A stretch of DNA of 64,000 nt from Neelides folsomi (taxonomy: Eukaryota > Arthropoda > Collembola > Neelipleona > Neelidae). Shown piece by piece: positions 14,301 through 29,300 of this stretch (within the stretch, counting starts at the first letter, position 1; every line of letters starts with the position of its first letter). Location of the stretch: positions 186,001 through 250,000 of the forward strand of contig JAQGBZ010000006.1 of the NCBI GenBank assembly GCA_034687125.1. The letters are read 5' to 3'. Position numbers and translations under genes: made by a program. Under the pieces are notes generated by a model. It did no database searches and was not told where the DNA came from. It saw only the letters and a program-made list of their open reading frames with translations.

Positions 14301-17300
14301 AAGTTTGGGGATTCCTACACCTCAAGAACACGTCGGTCTACTCAATTACCTTCTATTCACTCTTCTTGATACACATCCCTTTCTCCTTCTATCCCGATCT
14401 CTACACCTCTTTACTTGATACAAAGTAAATTGGGAATAGTATTTATATTTTTTTCGGAACAGGAAAAGAATTTTAAAGCAAAGACAAGTCTTTGAACTGA
14501 GAAAAGACTGTTTCTTTCATTACGACTAAAGAAGACCTAATTCATTGCCGGCGTTAGTTGAGTCAACAAAGCAAAGAAAATTTTAAGCTCTCTATATAAA
14601 GAAAATGTTCTTTTGAGAATTATATTGGTAAGAACTGTTTGGTACATATAAGATTTCCATTTCATGATTCGATTCCAATGTTTAGTTTATCCTTAAACAG
14701 ACCTCTTTCCCTTTGATATGAAAAGAGGAGAGAATAAATAAAAATGGTAAAAGCTGGTTTAATTCATATTATGTGCTCTTTTTATATAAAATATCATATA
14801 AATGTAAAAAAGGAGAAATGGAAGAGGTGAATGAAAAGAAAGATGTCAATTCCGTGTTCCACTGAGAAAGGTCGGATAAGAAATGAAAGGAGGAGAGTTA
14901 CTTACTTACTTTTTTTTCTTCATTCCTCTTGAGAATCGATATACGTTGGGAGATAAAAAAGATGGTGAGGCCAATCAAGTGGAATTTGAGAAATGGTAAT
15001 CATGAAAAGAAAATGTCTCCTAAGGCATTCCATCTTGCCCGAATCCGGTTCAATTCCCCGTAAACAAATATAAATACAAAAGGGTTTGGTCAAACTCTGA
15101 CTAACGACGTCAAGAGAAAATTGCGATATGAACAAAAGACTTTTCCTTCCAGCCATACAATAAATAAATTGTCAAAAATATAGATTCAAACAATACTAAA
15201 TGATTCCCGTCCTACAATGACGAAGGAAGGAAGGATCGAGAGTAATAAGTTGAATTCTTACATTATTATGGACCCATTCCGTGACCCACCCACTCACTTT
15301 CTTCAGTTAACCCACGTATTATCTAATTGCAATAAATTGGAAGCAATCAAACATGATTACGAGCAAACTCACGCCTACGACCCAACTTTCTCACATGCAT
15401 TTATTATTTGCCTTATCATCTCCACTTGCCCTCTTTACTTAAATGTCAATTGAATGTTGAAATACAGTTAATGAGTTTCCTGGTTTATCATTTTAACTCT
15501 TGCAATTTGACATGGTGAAAGGTTATATGGCCATAAACACAATTTCATATTATTTACGAATTATTTTTCTCTAGAATATTTTTATTGTCCAAATGCATGA
15601 ACTATGAACTAAAGTTGTATAATAAATCATTTTTATTGAAATGATTTCAAAAGAAATAAACCTGCCCATTGTATACAACTGACTGAATGTGAATACAACA
15701 GCGAATGATTCTATCTTAACACAAACAAATCATGTTCGTATTCTTTAATTTAAAAACTGGATCAAAAGGTAATTCTTGATCGAACTTGATAAACCAATTT
15801 ATGATTGCTCAAATCTTTTGAATTAACAAGGCAATCTCATTATTAAAGGACAAAGCACTGTGACTGTGAGCGTGGATTGACATGAGATTGGAATTGCATT
15901 TTTTATCTCAAAGGCGAGACCCCGTAATAGAATTTTCCAATATACTTAACTACTAATACATATTATAGAATTTAAGGTTGAGAGCTTATAAGCACATCCA
16001 ACCCCTATCTTGAACGAATTTAAAAAGCGAATTCAATTTTCCTTTTCTCCTTACTACAAAGAGGAAAAGGTTCTTAAAGGCGTATTCCGGAGGGTGCATA
16101 TGACCGAAAAAATAATAATAAAAGAAATGGAAAGTTCTTTCTCCGCCCTGTGTGTGCTCTCTGCTCATTGAGCGTGTGTTTAAGGTCAAAGGAATAATGT
16201 TGTTTAGGGAAAGGATGGGGCAGGGGAGATAGGCCAATGTTCTTCTTGTACGTATATTTAGTATTGTATATGAGGGAAGTCAGTGGCTTGGCGGTCCGTG
16301 ACATAATTTAATGATTAACTTTGTTCCCTCCATGCTGTGTCTCGTAAACAGTCTTGAGTGGCTCTAGGAGGAATCTCTTCCTGAGTGAATCTCTCTCCCG
16401 AGACCACAATCGAGAAAAAGGAGGAACTGCCCAAACTCCTTCGGCTTATGCTATCATTCATCTAAAGGGTGAACAGAGAGTATTATGAAGACTCACGCGA
16501 CTTGAGACGATTTCCGCTCCATGAAGAACCGACTCCGACACGACGTTGCAGAGATCCACGTAGATCTCCTCCAACTCCTACAATAAATATACGTACATAT
16601 AGTTGATAATTAATTAATTTTTCTTGTCCCAATTTCATGTCAAGGGATTGAAACTCTTGAAACTTTACAAAGTTTTCTATCCGATTAAATGTCGTGATCC
16701 TAACCAACCATGTTATTTATTATGCATGAAATCTCTCAATAAATGTCCTTTAACTCCCACGTTCTACCTTTCAGGATCGAAGTGAAATTTGAACTTATTC
16801 CTCAGTTTACGGAATTCTTGAAAAATTGAGAAGCTTTATAAATATCTGCTTTAATACTTTAGTAAACTTAATACTTTATAAATATCTAGCCATATGGTGT
16901 GGAACATTTTATATCAATAAATTATGATGCAATAAAATAAGGTAATAAATCTATGTAATATAAGAGCATGTAGGAATTCAAAAAATAATTTGATCCTTTG
17001 AAATCTATTCTTTGAATTTTCCTTGCGTGTTCATGTTGAAACTTAATAAATGAAAATACTAAAAGAAATTATCCGTATATCAAACATAAGTATTTATTAT
17101 ATAAATAAATACATATTATGTACCTATCTGTAGTTTATATTTTATGTAAGAGAAAGAGTTGTGTCTGATATTTTTCAGACCAAACAAATTTCTATATACG
17201 TACATAACATAAGAATCGCGAGGATAAATAAGCAAAAGGTCTACTTTTGAATTTACTTGTTCCAGGAATTGAATTGATGAAAACAAAGCAAATGTAAAAT

Positions 17301-20300
17301 GGCAATAATTTCTCCTGGTGGAAATATTTGATTTGTATAATATACTGTATTTTGTATAATACAGTTTGATAATGTAAATACATTATGTATAATATTTATA
17401 GTAGATATTATACATTATATACCACCGACTTTTAGAATCTGTAAGCAAAAGCAATACTACTAAAATGTTTTGTATAGGTGCGAATTCAACCTGTCAGCGT
17501 TTTAGAAAAATTTAGTTGATTTTCTAAGATTTCATATTTGCACCATTATTGGATTAAGCTGAAAAATATTTTTCTCCATTGGTCCATTCACAATAATTCC
17601 TTTTCTGTGTTACGGGTATTAAATATATTGAGGAAAGTCAGACGATGGAAGACGTCATGAAATAAGTGGCTTAAAATGTTAGAATTTCACACATGGTGAC
17701 TAGTAAGGTCTAAGACACAGTAATACTCTTGTCTCTGTCTCTGCACGAGGGAATCAGTTTTTATTAGACCAAAGTTCCAGGAGAATTAATCTTTATATAT
17801 ATCTTTCTAAAAGACCCAGAAAAAGTATGAATACTTTCATATATTTCATGTATATAAACAGTGAAATAAAACCAATGTATGAGACATGAGAAAGAAACCT
17901 TCTCTATGTCAAAGGAAACCTCTGAACTTTTACTCAATTTCTCCTAGGGAAAAATTTTTTTAGGAGTGAATGATAATTCCATGAGTAGGATCATTTCAAC
18001 TTTCCTGGTCCTTTTATCATATAAGAAGGGAGATAAATTGGACTGGGTTTTGTTGTTTGACCTCTTTACCTGGAGAAGATTTGGGAGCGTCTCGCCGTTG
18101 TATTCCTTTAGCATAGCATTCGTAGCCCGGAGTTGTTGAACATACGCGTTGTGCTTCTCAAAGTAGATTGCTAAACTTGAGTTGGTTCCTTGTTCCGAGT
18201 GGTGACTGCAAGCCTCGCAATATTCTCTGTAGCTCTGTGAGAGATAAAATAAACATTGTCTAAAGTTAAGAACCCAAGTTATGAGTCAATTTAGAAACAA
18301 GTAGAAACAAAGCCTTTCTTTCAACATGTGGTGATGGCATTTTATTATATTAAAATAAACTAAATTGATCATTTGGATCTTGTAAAATTGATTTACTATT
18401 TTTAATATAAAATAAACCTACCTACTTATGGTATGTATGTACAGGGTGGGCCATAAGTTGCTTACTTTTTTAAATAAACAATCGTATAAAAAAGAAAGCA
18501 ATTTATGGCCCTCTCTGTACAGGTATACTGTAAACCTTAAAATTTCAATTGTCGTTATATTCCATATTATAAATAATTTTTAAATTGTACAAGATAAATT
18601 TCTTTTGAAATATACAAAATGGATTTTCAATTATAAAGATAAAAAAGTAAATAAATTCCGTTATATTGAACTATTTAAGTCAAAAATAAGAAATTACAAT
18701 GAAAAATTAAAAAAAGAGATTAAGTAGGAACATTAATCATTGAGCAATCAGTGAGATTATTTTGCATGAACGCAATAAGTTTTCATATGTTAAATATTAG
18801 CGAGGACGGATTGTAAGGAGCGTGAGTAATTTGTGCCTCAGTTGAGAAATGGGGTTAAATCCTCTCCTTAGCCCATAAAAGAATAGAAGAATGTAGGAGA
18901 GAAAACATGGAAAAATGATTAAGGAGGACTATGAGAACAATGGGGCTTCTCTCCGGGTTCTTTTCTTCATAAACATTACTTTCTAGGTGGAAAGGAAGCT
19001 CCCGTGAGCAACTCGTGGCTTCGACCCTTAATGTTAATCCCAATTCAAAAACCTCGTTTCTCTCATCGATCTCCACTTTACTCTTTTATGAAAAGATATG
19101 AGAAATAGTTTACATTATCACAAAGATCAATATTTGACTTCCTTCTACAGGGAGGGACATAAGTATCTTTCATTTTTTAATCAGCTTGTATCTCTTTTAA
19201 TCTTTAACCAATTTTTCTAACATTTGGTAATGGTAATGCTTATATATTATATAATATATTCAGTAATATTATTTTGTCACTTGAGCTCCAGCTTCGAGGC
19301 AGCGTTGCAAACGCAAACAAACGACAGCTTCACATCCACGTTTGCACATAGCAACCTGAGCTTCTGCAAACGCTTCGACTATTCCAGCCTGATTTCATCA
19401 AGTGTTGATGGAATCTTGGCGTAAACCTTACTTTTGACAAAACCCCATAAAAGGAAGTCCAAGAGAGTGAGATCTGGAGAGCGTGGAGGACATGGAAAAG
19501 CGCCTCGTCGGGCCCGGTCTTATCCATCGTGTTACAAACTTTGCGCTTTCTCAAAGAAAAGTAGCTGTCGTTTATTTATGCTTTGACCAAAACAGTTTAG
19601 TTTGCTTAATTGTTGATGGATATATTTAATACAAATCGCCGATGTTTAAAGATTTTTATCTTTAATCACATTAAAATGGTTGCCCATTAAAAAAAGAAAG
19701 ATACTTATGGTCCTCCCTGTATATTATGTTTAAGAAACTCTAATTTACAAATTGAACAACCAGATTTCGATTTCTCTCTCCAGGCTGTTTACACTTCTAC
19801 CATATCATTGTTGTTGAAGGCTCATTATTAATTTAGATATTTCTGAGTTGGATTTAATCCCTTACGTTGGAAAGAGACGCCTCGGCTTTTACGAGCAGTG
19901 TCTCGAAATTCTCCCGATGCGCAAATATTTTTCGGGATTGAATCTTGCGGCAAAAGGTTTTCTCCAATAATGGTCTCGCCACCTGCAACAAATTTATCAT
20001 TTTTTAGTTATAATGCTCTTCCTTTTATCCTCTTGATTCCTCTAAATGTAAGTTTCAATGGAGGGATGTGGATACATTTAAGCTAGATATATTATATGTC
20101 TTAAAAGTAAATTAAATGAAACTAAAATTTTCAAATGCATATAATTATAAAATAGAAATGAAGACTTTACAGGCATGTCGTTGACACACTCTTCGTTATC
20201 AATAAATAAAGAGTTGCATTAAAGTTTTTAAACCATTAAATTTTTCCAAGAACATCATGCAAGATTTTGCAGTCATCGTTTCCGTTTCGGTTATTAATAA

Positions 20301-23300
20301 TACATGGGCACTCATTTAATTAAAAATCTGTCGCAGACTCACAGACTACATTTTAGAGAATAATTTTCCTCAGCTTTCGAGATGAAAAGTACTAGGAAAT
20401 TGGTCATAAAAATAGATTGCTCACATTGACGCAACCAACAAGTACTTGATATACACTTGATATTTACTATGTTTACTTCTTGCGCTATGATTCAGCTTAG
20501 AAAGTTTACCATAAATATGCAAAATGATAAAATATCATTCCAAATAATATAATGTAGGTTTCAACTCTATACTTTTCATATCTGAAATATGTACCATAGG
20601 TATTACCGGGTGTGTAATGTACGAATAGAAGATTTGAATGTTTATTCAATTTATTTAAAAGTTATATTGCAGGGTGTTAAAAACAAATTAAATTGAAAAA
20701 TATTACTTTAGAAAAAATTTTACCGAAAATCGTACTGAAGAAATAAGTTTTAAATAAATGTATATAGAAAATAATGTAAAAAGAAAGCACTTGTTTGAAT
20801 AGAATTGCGAAGCCTCTTACAAAAGTGAAGCAATATAAGTACGTTTAAGTATTGTATTACATAACAAGCCTAGGTATGTGCTCTATGTACAATTTATTAC
20901 ATACATTTATTTATATCAAAACAGGTATAAATATTGGGTATAAAGGTAAATGGTATAATAGATGCTCACCTGGCGGCCGAGAGAGCCGGAGATATCGGAA
21001 TGAGCCTGTGAGTCGATTTCCACTTCCTGAAGCAACGTCTCCCACACTTGGAACAAGCTACTGCTGCATGGAGCTCTGCAATAACAACAAACCCAAATCA
21101 CCACAAATCAACACAAAAACTATTTCTCTTCCACCTATCTTTCCCTCTAATCCATGCTACAAGAGTTTCACTCTTGGTCAGGTCAAATTAAACTGAATTT
21201 ACCGAGTTTACCTATTTATCAATATAAATAAATCAATTTTATCCTGTTGCATTTCAATCTCAAATGGTCTTAAAAATAAAACATACCAAATATAAGTAAA
21301 TATAACAATATAATTAATAGTAAAATATAATTTTGAATAGATAATAATGCTGATCGATCAACACAAAATCTGATAAATAATTATAATTTATAAATTATCT
21401 AGATAATTATTTTTATATTTAATCGACTCTATTACATATTTATACTTATTTAATGCCTAATGCCTGTTTGTTTGAATTGTTATCGGAATCTCAAAATAAT
21501 ATTGTCAAGAATCTATATTCCATATAACATCGATTTTCCAGTTATCGACGATCCATACCACTTGTTAGCACACACTCATTGGCTAACGCTGGTATTACCT
21601 AAATTCAATAATTTATTTTAATGCAGTGATAACTTTCTAAGTAAGATAAATACAGTAAAAATTTAATCAATAAAAACTAAAATGTTTCCTTTTACATCTT
21701 TTGACATGACATAATGAAATTGTGGAAAAACAAAATGGGTAATAAAAGGGATATTCCATCAAAATTACAAGTTCTCTTGGCCAAGAACGGATAGTAAAAA
21801 TGATTAATGTGAAGAATTATAAAGAGGCTATTAAACGTAAAGGGGAAAGAGCGGAAAGTTTGAGCAGAATTTCAACATCCTTTTGGTCTACAACTTATTG
21901 TAATTGACTCATTGAGTCCATTAAAACCCTTTTATAACCCTATCTTACATTTCTTGGTCCTGGCAAATGTTGAAATATAAGGGATGTTGCAAATGAGTTG
22001 GTATGTGTAACTTAGGCATGTAAAGACATCACATCATCATTCGTCTTACTTTCATAAATTGTAAAAAACATTGGAGAATGTACAATCTAATGTACGAGTT
22101 CATAATAGTGTTAGTCGATCTCGAGTACACAGGTTTCACTTTTTTCAAAAAAAAAATGATGAGTTATGAGAAGAGGAGAGTGATGATGACGCTGCTGTGA
22201 GAATCTCTCTCTCTCTTAAAACGAGTCCCACGTGTTTGTTTAGAAAAGTGCCTGACCCGATTCCCGCCCCTTCCATTAGTCCCATCGCTCGTAACTTAAT
22301 ATCCATTATCACTACAGAAAAACCAGATTTTTCTGCCCCTACCAACACAAAATAAATCCCTCAAAAGTCACAAATGCATCTGGTTTCATCCCTAAACCCA
22401 ATAATTAAATAACCTTTAATAAAATAAAATAATATTTGTTAATGAACCGGAACTTTTTATCAAATCGCATCGTCAACTCTTTATCGAATCAAAGAGAAAG
22501 TAGGTGAAAGTTTCCAATGTAAATATTGATAATAATACTGTACAATATTCTCCTGGATAATACTACATATTTATATTAAATATATTCTCATACGTACTGA
22601 TATATATTGCTGATTCTGATAGATATGTTAGTATCAAGGTAGTGATATTTATTACAAACCTCTCTTTGCGTAATTCCGAGTTTCTCTTCCTAAAGTTCTC
22701 GACGAGGAGTTGTAGGTCGACAGAGTGCTGCTCATGAAGTTGGGACAGCTGCTGCGTGAAGTCCGAGACTGCATAGGACATAAACTAATTAATTAGTCAC
22801 CTCTAACAAAATGAGGGCAGTGTGGCTCAGCATTTTGAATTGGGAAACTGAAAGGAATCTTCTCCATTATTAAGAGCCCACCTCGAGCGAGAATGGATTC
22901 CTCCCAAAAAAGTAATAACACGGTGATTCCATTCTACAGCCCCGCAAAAACTTTTTCCGCCTCTTTCCCAGACTTTTTCCTCTTCTCTACTACTATTTTA
23001 TATTAAGAGTGGGAAGTTTCTTATAAGCTCCCCACAGATACTTCATTTTTTTCCTCACTCAAAATCTCTCACTCAGTCACTCAATCTCACGAGTCAGCTA
23101 AATCTCTTCATTTTTACCAAATATCCCGAGGAGGTAGAAGAAGTTTGACAATTTCAAGGTTTAATACCGAGATAAGTCATGTTGTATGTAATGCTCAAAA
23201 TGTTTGCTCAATAATTCACCATCGAGTGCAAACACCTAAAATGAGGGCAAATATCGACTTTGCAAAAATTTTTATTTAGTAAAAAAAATATAAAAAATGT

Positions 23301-26300
23301 TTATGAATTTTTAACCTTTTAACACATTAACCATTTTACAACATTTAAACATTTACAAGTCAAATTCCCTTTTTATATATGCCGCAGCATGAGGGTTAGT
23401 AGCAGAAGGATTTTAAGTTTCATTCATTGTTTCAAAATGAAATATGCAGATTCGCATCTGTTTGGAGCGGAACTTATAAAACATGTGGAGTGGAAGCCAA
23501 CAAAGTATGAACCATCACCCATGCGAATGAAATTAAAGATGCAAAATAAGAAACGACCCTTTGGTGAAATGTGGGTGTCGTTGAATTGAACTTGACCCGG
23601 ATGGGGGGGGGGGTTTGATAGGAATAGTCTCTTTTTTTCTTGGCTCCTGGGCTCGTTGGGGCAGGCAGAGTGGCGGGCCAAGTGGGCACAGAAATACACT
23701 CAGCTACCACTAATGATCCCAGGACGATTGCCAAATCTGCATCCCCTTAATTGTACACAAATTGTTCTATTCCGCAAAATGAGACATTTGAACACACAAA
23801 TACAAACATCTACAGATTGCGGGTTAATAAGGATGAGTGAGGGCAATAAGTATTTGTTATGTTGGAGAATAACGAGACCAACAAAACATTTTACAACTTT
23901 TAGAACTCTTAAACCTGGGAGTTTAAGTGTCCATAATCCTTATCAAACAATTTGTTCAATTCTCTCACAAAATTTTAATTTCGTTTTCCCTACTAGAAAG
24001 CCTGATTATAATATAAAATTTGAATTGAGTTTCGTACCAAGTTTCGGGTAATAAAAATTGTGATGAGATAAGAGATGAAATGGAGGGTTTGTGTGGGAAT
24101 TAGGAATTTCCTCGGCTGAGTAGCCAATTTCTCTCTTCTCTTCGACACTCAACTCATCTCCGCTTACTCCTTACTTATTTACTCCTATGTACCATATGAA
24201 TGTCTCATTTGCAAGAGAGAGAGAGAGAGAGAAGATACGGAATTTTAATATAATTCATATTCTCATCTACCAACAGTTTAAAATATAATTTTGTTTTCTC
24301 AAATGGCTTCTCATTTTTTTTTCATCTGAAGAGAAGGTTGGGAAGGAGGCGAGGAAGGGTGTAAGGAATTGGCAAGTTGAACCAAAGTCGTGGATTGCAA
24401 ACCTCCAATCCCCCGCTTCCCGTCAACTCGTAATTGAAACAAAATGAACATTTCTCCACTCTGGACAGCTTTGTCATACATCTGACACTCAAAGTACAAT
24501 TATCTAGTCGAGAGGAAATCAATGAATTTGCTTAACTTTTCAAGACCTGTCATCTCATCCTCTTGCGGATGTCCAAATTTAGCTGTTTATATTATTCAAT
24601 ATTTATTCCAATTTTGCCCTTTGAGAGGAATATTGTGTTTATTGTAATAAATATTAATATCCTATAAGAAAGATATCCCAAAGGCTAGAGATCATTATAT
24701 AAGCACATATAACATATTTTCCTAGACACGTCATTATGACAGGTCTATTATCTCCAACAAAGATGCATTGTAAATTATAAATGTAATATTCAATTATGCA
24801 TCATTGTCCTCCTTTTCAATCACGCATGATGTTAAAGTGTGGATATGTATCTGTAATATAATTTATATTAATGGATCCTATCTAAACTAAGCAGAACTAA
24901 AGAACTCAAACTCAAAACATTGGAATTCATAAGGGAAGTTTGATGTAAATTGGCTCATAATATGAACATACTACTTTCCACTTCATTTACTACTCAAAGT
25001 TCGAAATTCGGCTATTTGTCTTTTGAATATAATTTTTCCCTTCGGATTTTAAATACTTAAGTACACATAACCCATATGTAAGTTAGTATGCAAGTAGAGT
25101 AAGTTAGCAGTACGTTAATGGTCATGAATATAATACTTATGCAATTGAGCAATTTTATGATGTATTCATTCCATGCATTGGGAAATTGAATTTGTTTAAA
25201 TCTCCCTTGAGGCTCCCAGTCAACCAAATTGGGAGTGATCGATAGAAGAGTTTGAAGGATGAGAAAGCATTGAATGTACGCAATAATTCCACTTTTTCTT
25301 TAGCGGACTAAAGAGAAAGAGAGGCGAGTGAATGTCAAAGGGGAATCTCGAGAGGAAATTGTAAGAGGACAAATGGAGATGGATGCTCTTAGCATAAAAT
25401 TCCCTGTCTATACACCTTCCTTACCTTATTTCATCTTGTTCTGTATTTGGTAACAAATGGTGGATAATATACTTTAATGGTACTTGGATATTACATGTAG
25501 GATACTAAAAGGTCACATCTCAACTACTCAATTGATATACATTTTGAGTGAGAGGAAATTGAGGAAAGGTAAGGGAAATTTCTTTTGAGTTCCGCCTTTT
25601 AAAGTACAAGGATAGGAACTAGAATCGGATGAATGATTAATCAGGAGATGAGAGAAAGAAGGTGGAAGTCACTCGGGACTCGGCCTACTTACCCACACTC
25701 ACTACTTTCCTATATCAATTCCGATATATTGTAATTTATAATAGATAATACAGACTGAATGTAAGAATTAACCATCATACTTCACTGGTTTTTACACTCT
25801 TGTTGAATACATAAATATCTGCTCGCATGCATACTTATTCATAAAACAGACAAAGTTCACTGTCTTAATGCATAAACGTTTCTTTGAGGTCTTTGTCATC
25901 TTAAATCCTTTCAATAATTAAAACAATAATGTTTACGAGTTTTTAAAATATGGTTTGTCAGGGTTTACAGTTTTTTAAATCTTGAGAAACAAAAAGCTTT
26001 CTATGAAACATAAAAACTTGTCACAATTTAACCAATTTTATATAGAGGATTTATTTTGAATGTTATAATTTTAATGAAATTGGATAATTTCCTAAATTGT
26101 GGGACATCACGACATTTATAAAACATTTGATGCAATTTGTGAAATCACAATAGGTAATAATACAGATACATGTTGTATTAGTTGGTGGGTTTGACCTACA
26201 AAGGTAGAGCATAAATTTGAAATGAGTCTAAATGAAACGTCCGGCCTCCGGACAGAATTAGAGAACAAGGAGCACGCTAACCACTAAATGCTAACTCGTG

Positions 26301-29300
26301 ATAATTAAATCAAGGGAAACTTCGTGTTAAATTGGTCTATGAGATTGCTTGTTTTATTTATGGACTCTGTGGTGCCTATTTCATTTTGAATCCAACTCCT
26401 CGCTCTGCACCTGACCTTTTGAAGTTGAATGAAGTCAATGTTTAGAATTTTTAACCTCGATAAAGCCAAATTTTCCAAAATGTGCTTTAACCATCAAAGT
26501 ATTGAGTTTAAGTATTGAATAAAACTGTTAAATGTATTTTGGAACCTTCATGAATGAGGAAACTGAAGATTGGGGAAAGTTTTTAAAATAAATAATCATG
26601 AACTCTCGGTTCATATTGCAATATACCTTAAGATGTTATTTAAAAATAATATTATTCATGCATTTCATGTTATTGAACTCAATTCAGAGGAGTTATAGAA
26701 CGTAGCTTATTAAAAATTGACCTTAAATATTCAAATATTAAAAATGAAAAGTTATCTTTAAGTAGAAGGATGTAATATGCCAGTAAATGTAATAGGAGCG
26801 GAAGGATGTAAATGATAAATGGGGATTTCCAAGTCAAAAAAACTTTTAGCAAAAAAGTGATATTTGAGTAAGTAAGGTGTGTTTTGAGATTGAGAAATGA
26901 AAATAGAAATGGGTCTAGGTGGCACATTTGCCCTTCTCCTCATAAACCAGGAAAACGGCTGAGAAATGAACATTTCCCTCTCCACGAGTGTGTCTTGAAC
27001 CGATAGGATCTTAACCTCACAAGACCAGATGTGAACTTTTAGAGGTCCATGCCACAAACCAAGAGCAGACTAAAAAAACTCCTCCCTTTAATCCTCCACT
27101 CTCATTCTTCATTATATTAAAAATTGAAATAGGATTATGCATCAATTTTTAATCTTCTCTAATTAAAATTAAACTAGAGCCCAAAGATTAGGATTTAACC
27201 TAAGCGATGGTGATAGCAATTTAAGGAATGACGCTCTTCAAAAGTTCTTTCATTTACTAGAGAATGAGAGGTAAAATGAGATATAAAAAGAGAGGGAGAG
27301 ATTAAAATTTAATCAAAGGGAAGGATGAAGAATAAAGGATTTTAACTATTCAATTGAGAGCCTTCTAATGTACTACATACTCCAATAGCTTTGAAAGTTA
27401 TATCATGAAAGCAACAGCGAGGGGCTCTGCCGTGAAGAAGATTTCAAGACGAAGGAATCTCAGAGCCGAAGCTCAGAGCGAATATTTTTAGATCCCAAAA
27501 CTCATCGTCAACTAACGAGCAGAATAAGGAACAAAACATTGGGAGCCGGAGAAAGGGAAAAAACGGGAGTTTAAAGCTGTCTAACCCTTTCCCCTTCTTC
27601 CAGAGTGTTCCAGAAGGCAAAAGGATGTTTGGATCTGGGAGGAGGAAGGAGGCTGGAAAACGCTGTTAAAGAACCATCGGGGCAGGAAATATGAGGATTG
27701 AACCGACAATGAAATATCCATACTGCTCCTCCCTGAATAAAAATTAGAATATGAATGTGAGTTCCGGAATTGGAGGAATTGGGGCAAGGAGATTGGAGTG
27801 GATCCCTTGGAATCTCAATTCCCCATCTACTCTCGTGTAATTGAGCCATTTTCCTTTTTAAATAAATCCTTCCACCTTCCGATCAATCCAAAACTCAACA
27901 TCTCACCAGTTGACAGTAAAGCCTCGTTCCGGTTTCATAAGAACTTTGGAATTTATTAATTAAATTTACATTCACTCAACTTCCATTTCCGAACTGGGGA
28001 ATCTAACCGTGTAAAAGACTCTTCAATCATCCACTTGAGACCTAACGTCCTGAATGTGAGAGAAATCTTGTTATGACACACTTATTAAACCTTCGCCCCC
28101 GCCATTCGGTTTGATGAATAAAATATTCATCCATCTGATTCAAATTCGATTAAGATCTCATCTTCTTATGGGGAGACACGTCCAAACTTTGAACTATCTG
28201 TACTATTGAAAATATTAAAGTGTCCTACTAAAGTTCCTGAATTAGACCACCAGTGCCAAATACATTTCCAAACACTCTTGATAGATTGCCCTAACAAGGC
28301 ATGACAATGACGCCTGACGTTTTACATTAAATAGGTGGAAATGAGAATTTTGGCTTGAAAGGTCTGCTACTTAAAAACTCGAAGATTGATTAAACTTTAC
28401 TAAAGAGGAGGAAAAAATAGTTATAAGAGGAATATCATTTTGCTTTTACAAGTAAAGTAGAGGACCATTCAGTAAAAAAAACACTTCAGGCTGAAAATCA
28501 TTTGGTCACATTTTTGTTAGAAAAACAAGCACAGATAAATTGAGTTTGGAATGCTTTAACTGACCATGACAAGGACAATTTAATAGAGAGAAAGTTTTAT
28601 GTGGAATAGGTAATCAAATTAACAAATAAAAATCATACTTCATACAACATTCATAAATCCTGATTTCAATTTCTGGCATTCAAAATATTTTTTATATTAA
28701 ATTTTCTCCAATAACGGAATATTTACTGATCTAAATGCTTCCATGTCTGTGCGCTTAGTAATAAAATTAGATCGAGGTATAAACATGAAACTATCCTGTC
28801 CTGTTCTATGCTATGATGTAATACTATGTTACTTACAATAGTTTATGTAGGTAGTATACCATATTGAAATGTTTCCTACCTGTGCTTGTAGGTACATTAC
28901 ATTACATATCTTAATGTTAGAAAGAGTCTTGAATTCTTAGAACTCAGAACTGGAGTGTAAATTATTTATTTAACTGAGAACCCTTAAATCCTTTTAAGCA
29001 CTTTAGCCTACAGATAAAGATAAATGCATAACTTCCTTCTTCATTCATTTTTAAAAACCGTTAGCATTTTATATTATTAGCTACCTAAAAGCAAATACTA
29101 CTAATCAACTTCGAAATACATTAAATACGCAATCGCTAAAACTATTAAACAAAATTATTCCAATAACCGGTGGTATGCAATTTTTTAAGATAAACGAAAT
29201 ATTCATGTACAGAAGTACAGATATATTTAGGTTAAAGTGTTAAATCAAGAGTAATAAATAGACGAGGACGAGGGTTAAACCTACAGACAAAACCTAATTT

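Noticed and set aside
23389-24051. Cluster of overlapping ORFs on both strands
   Set aside because: No frame shows protein-like conservation or usable splice sites in phase with the F-BAR gene; a poly-G run disturbs the region.
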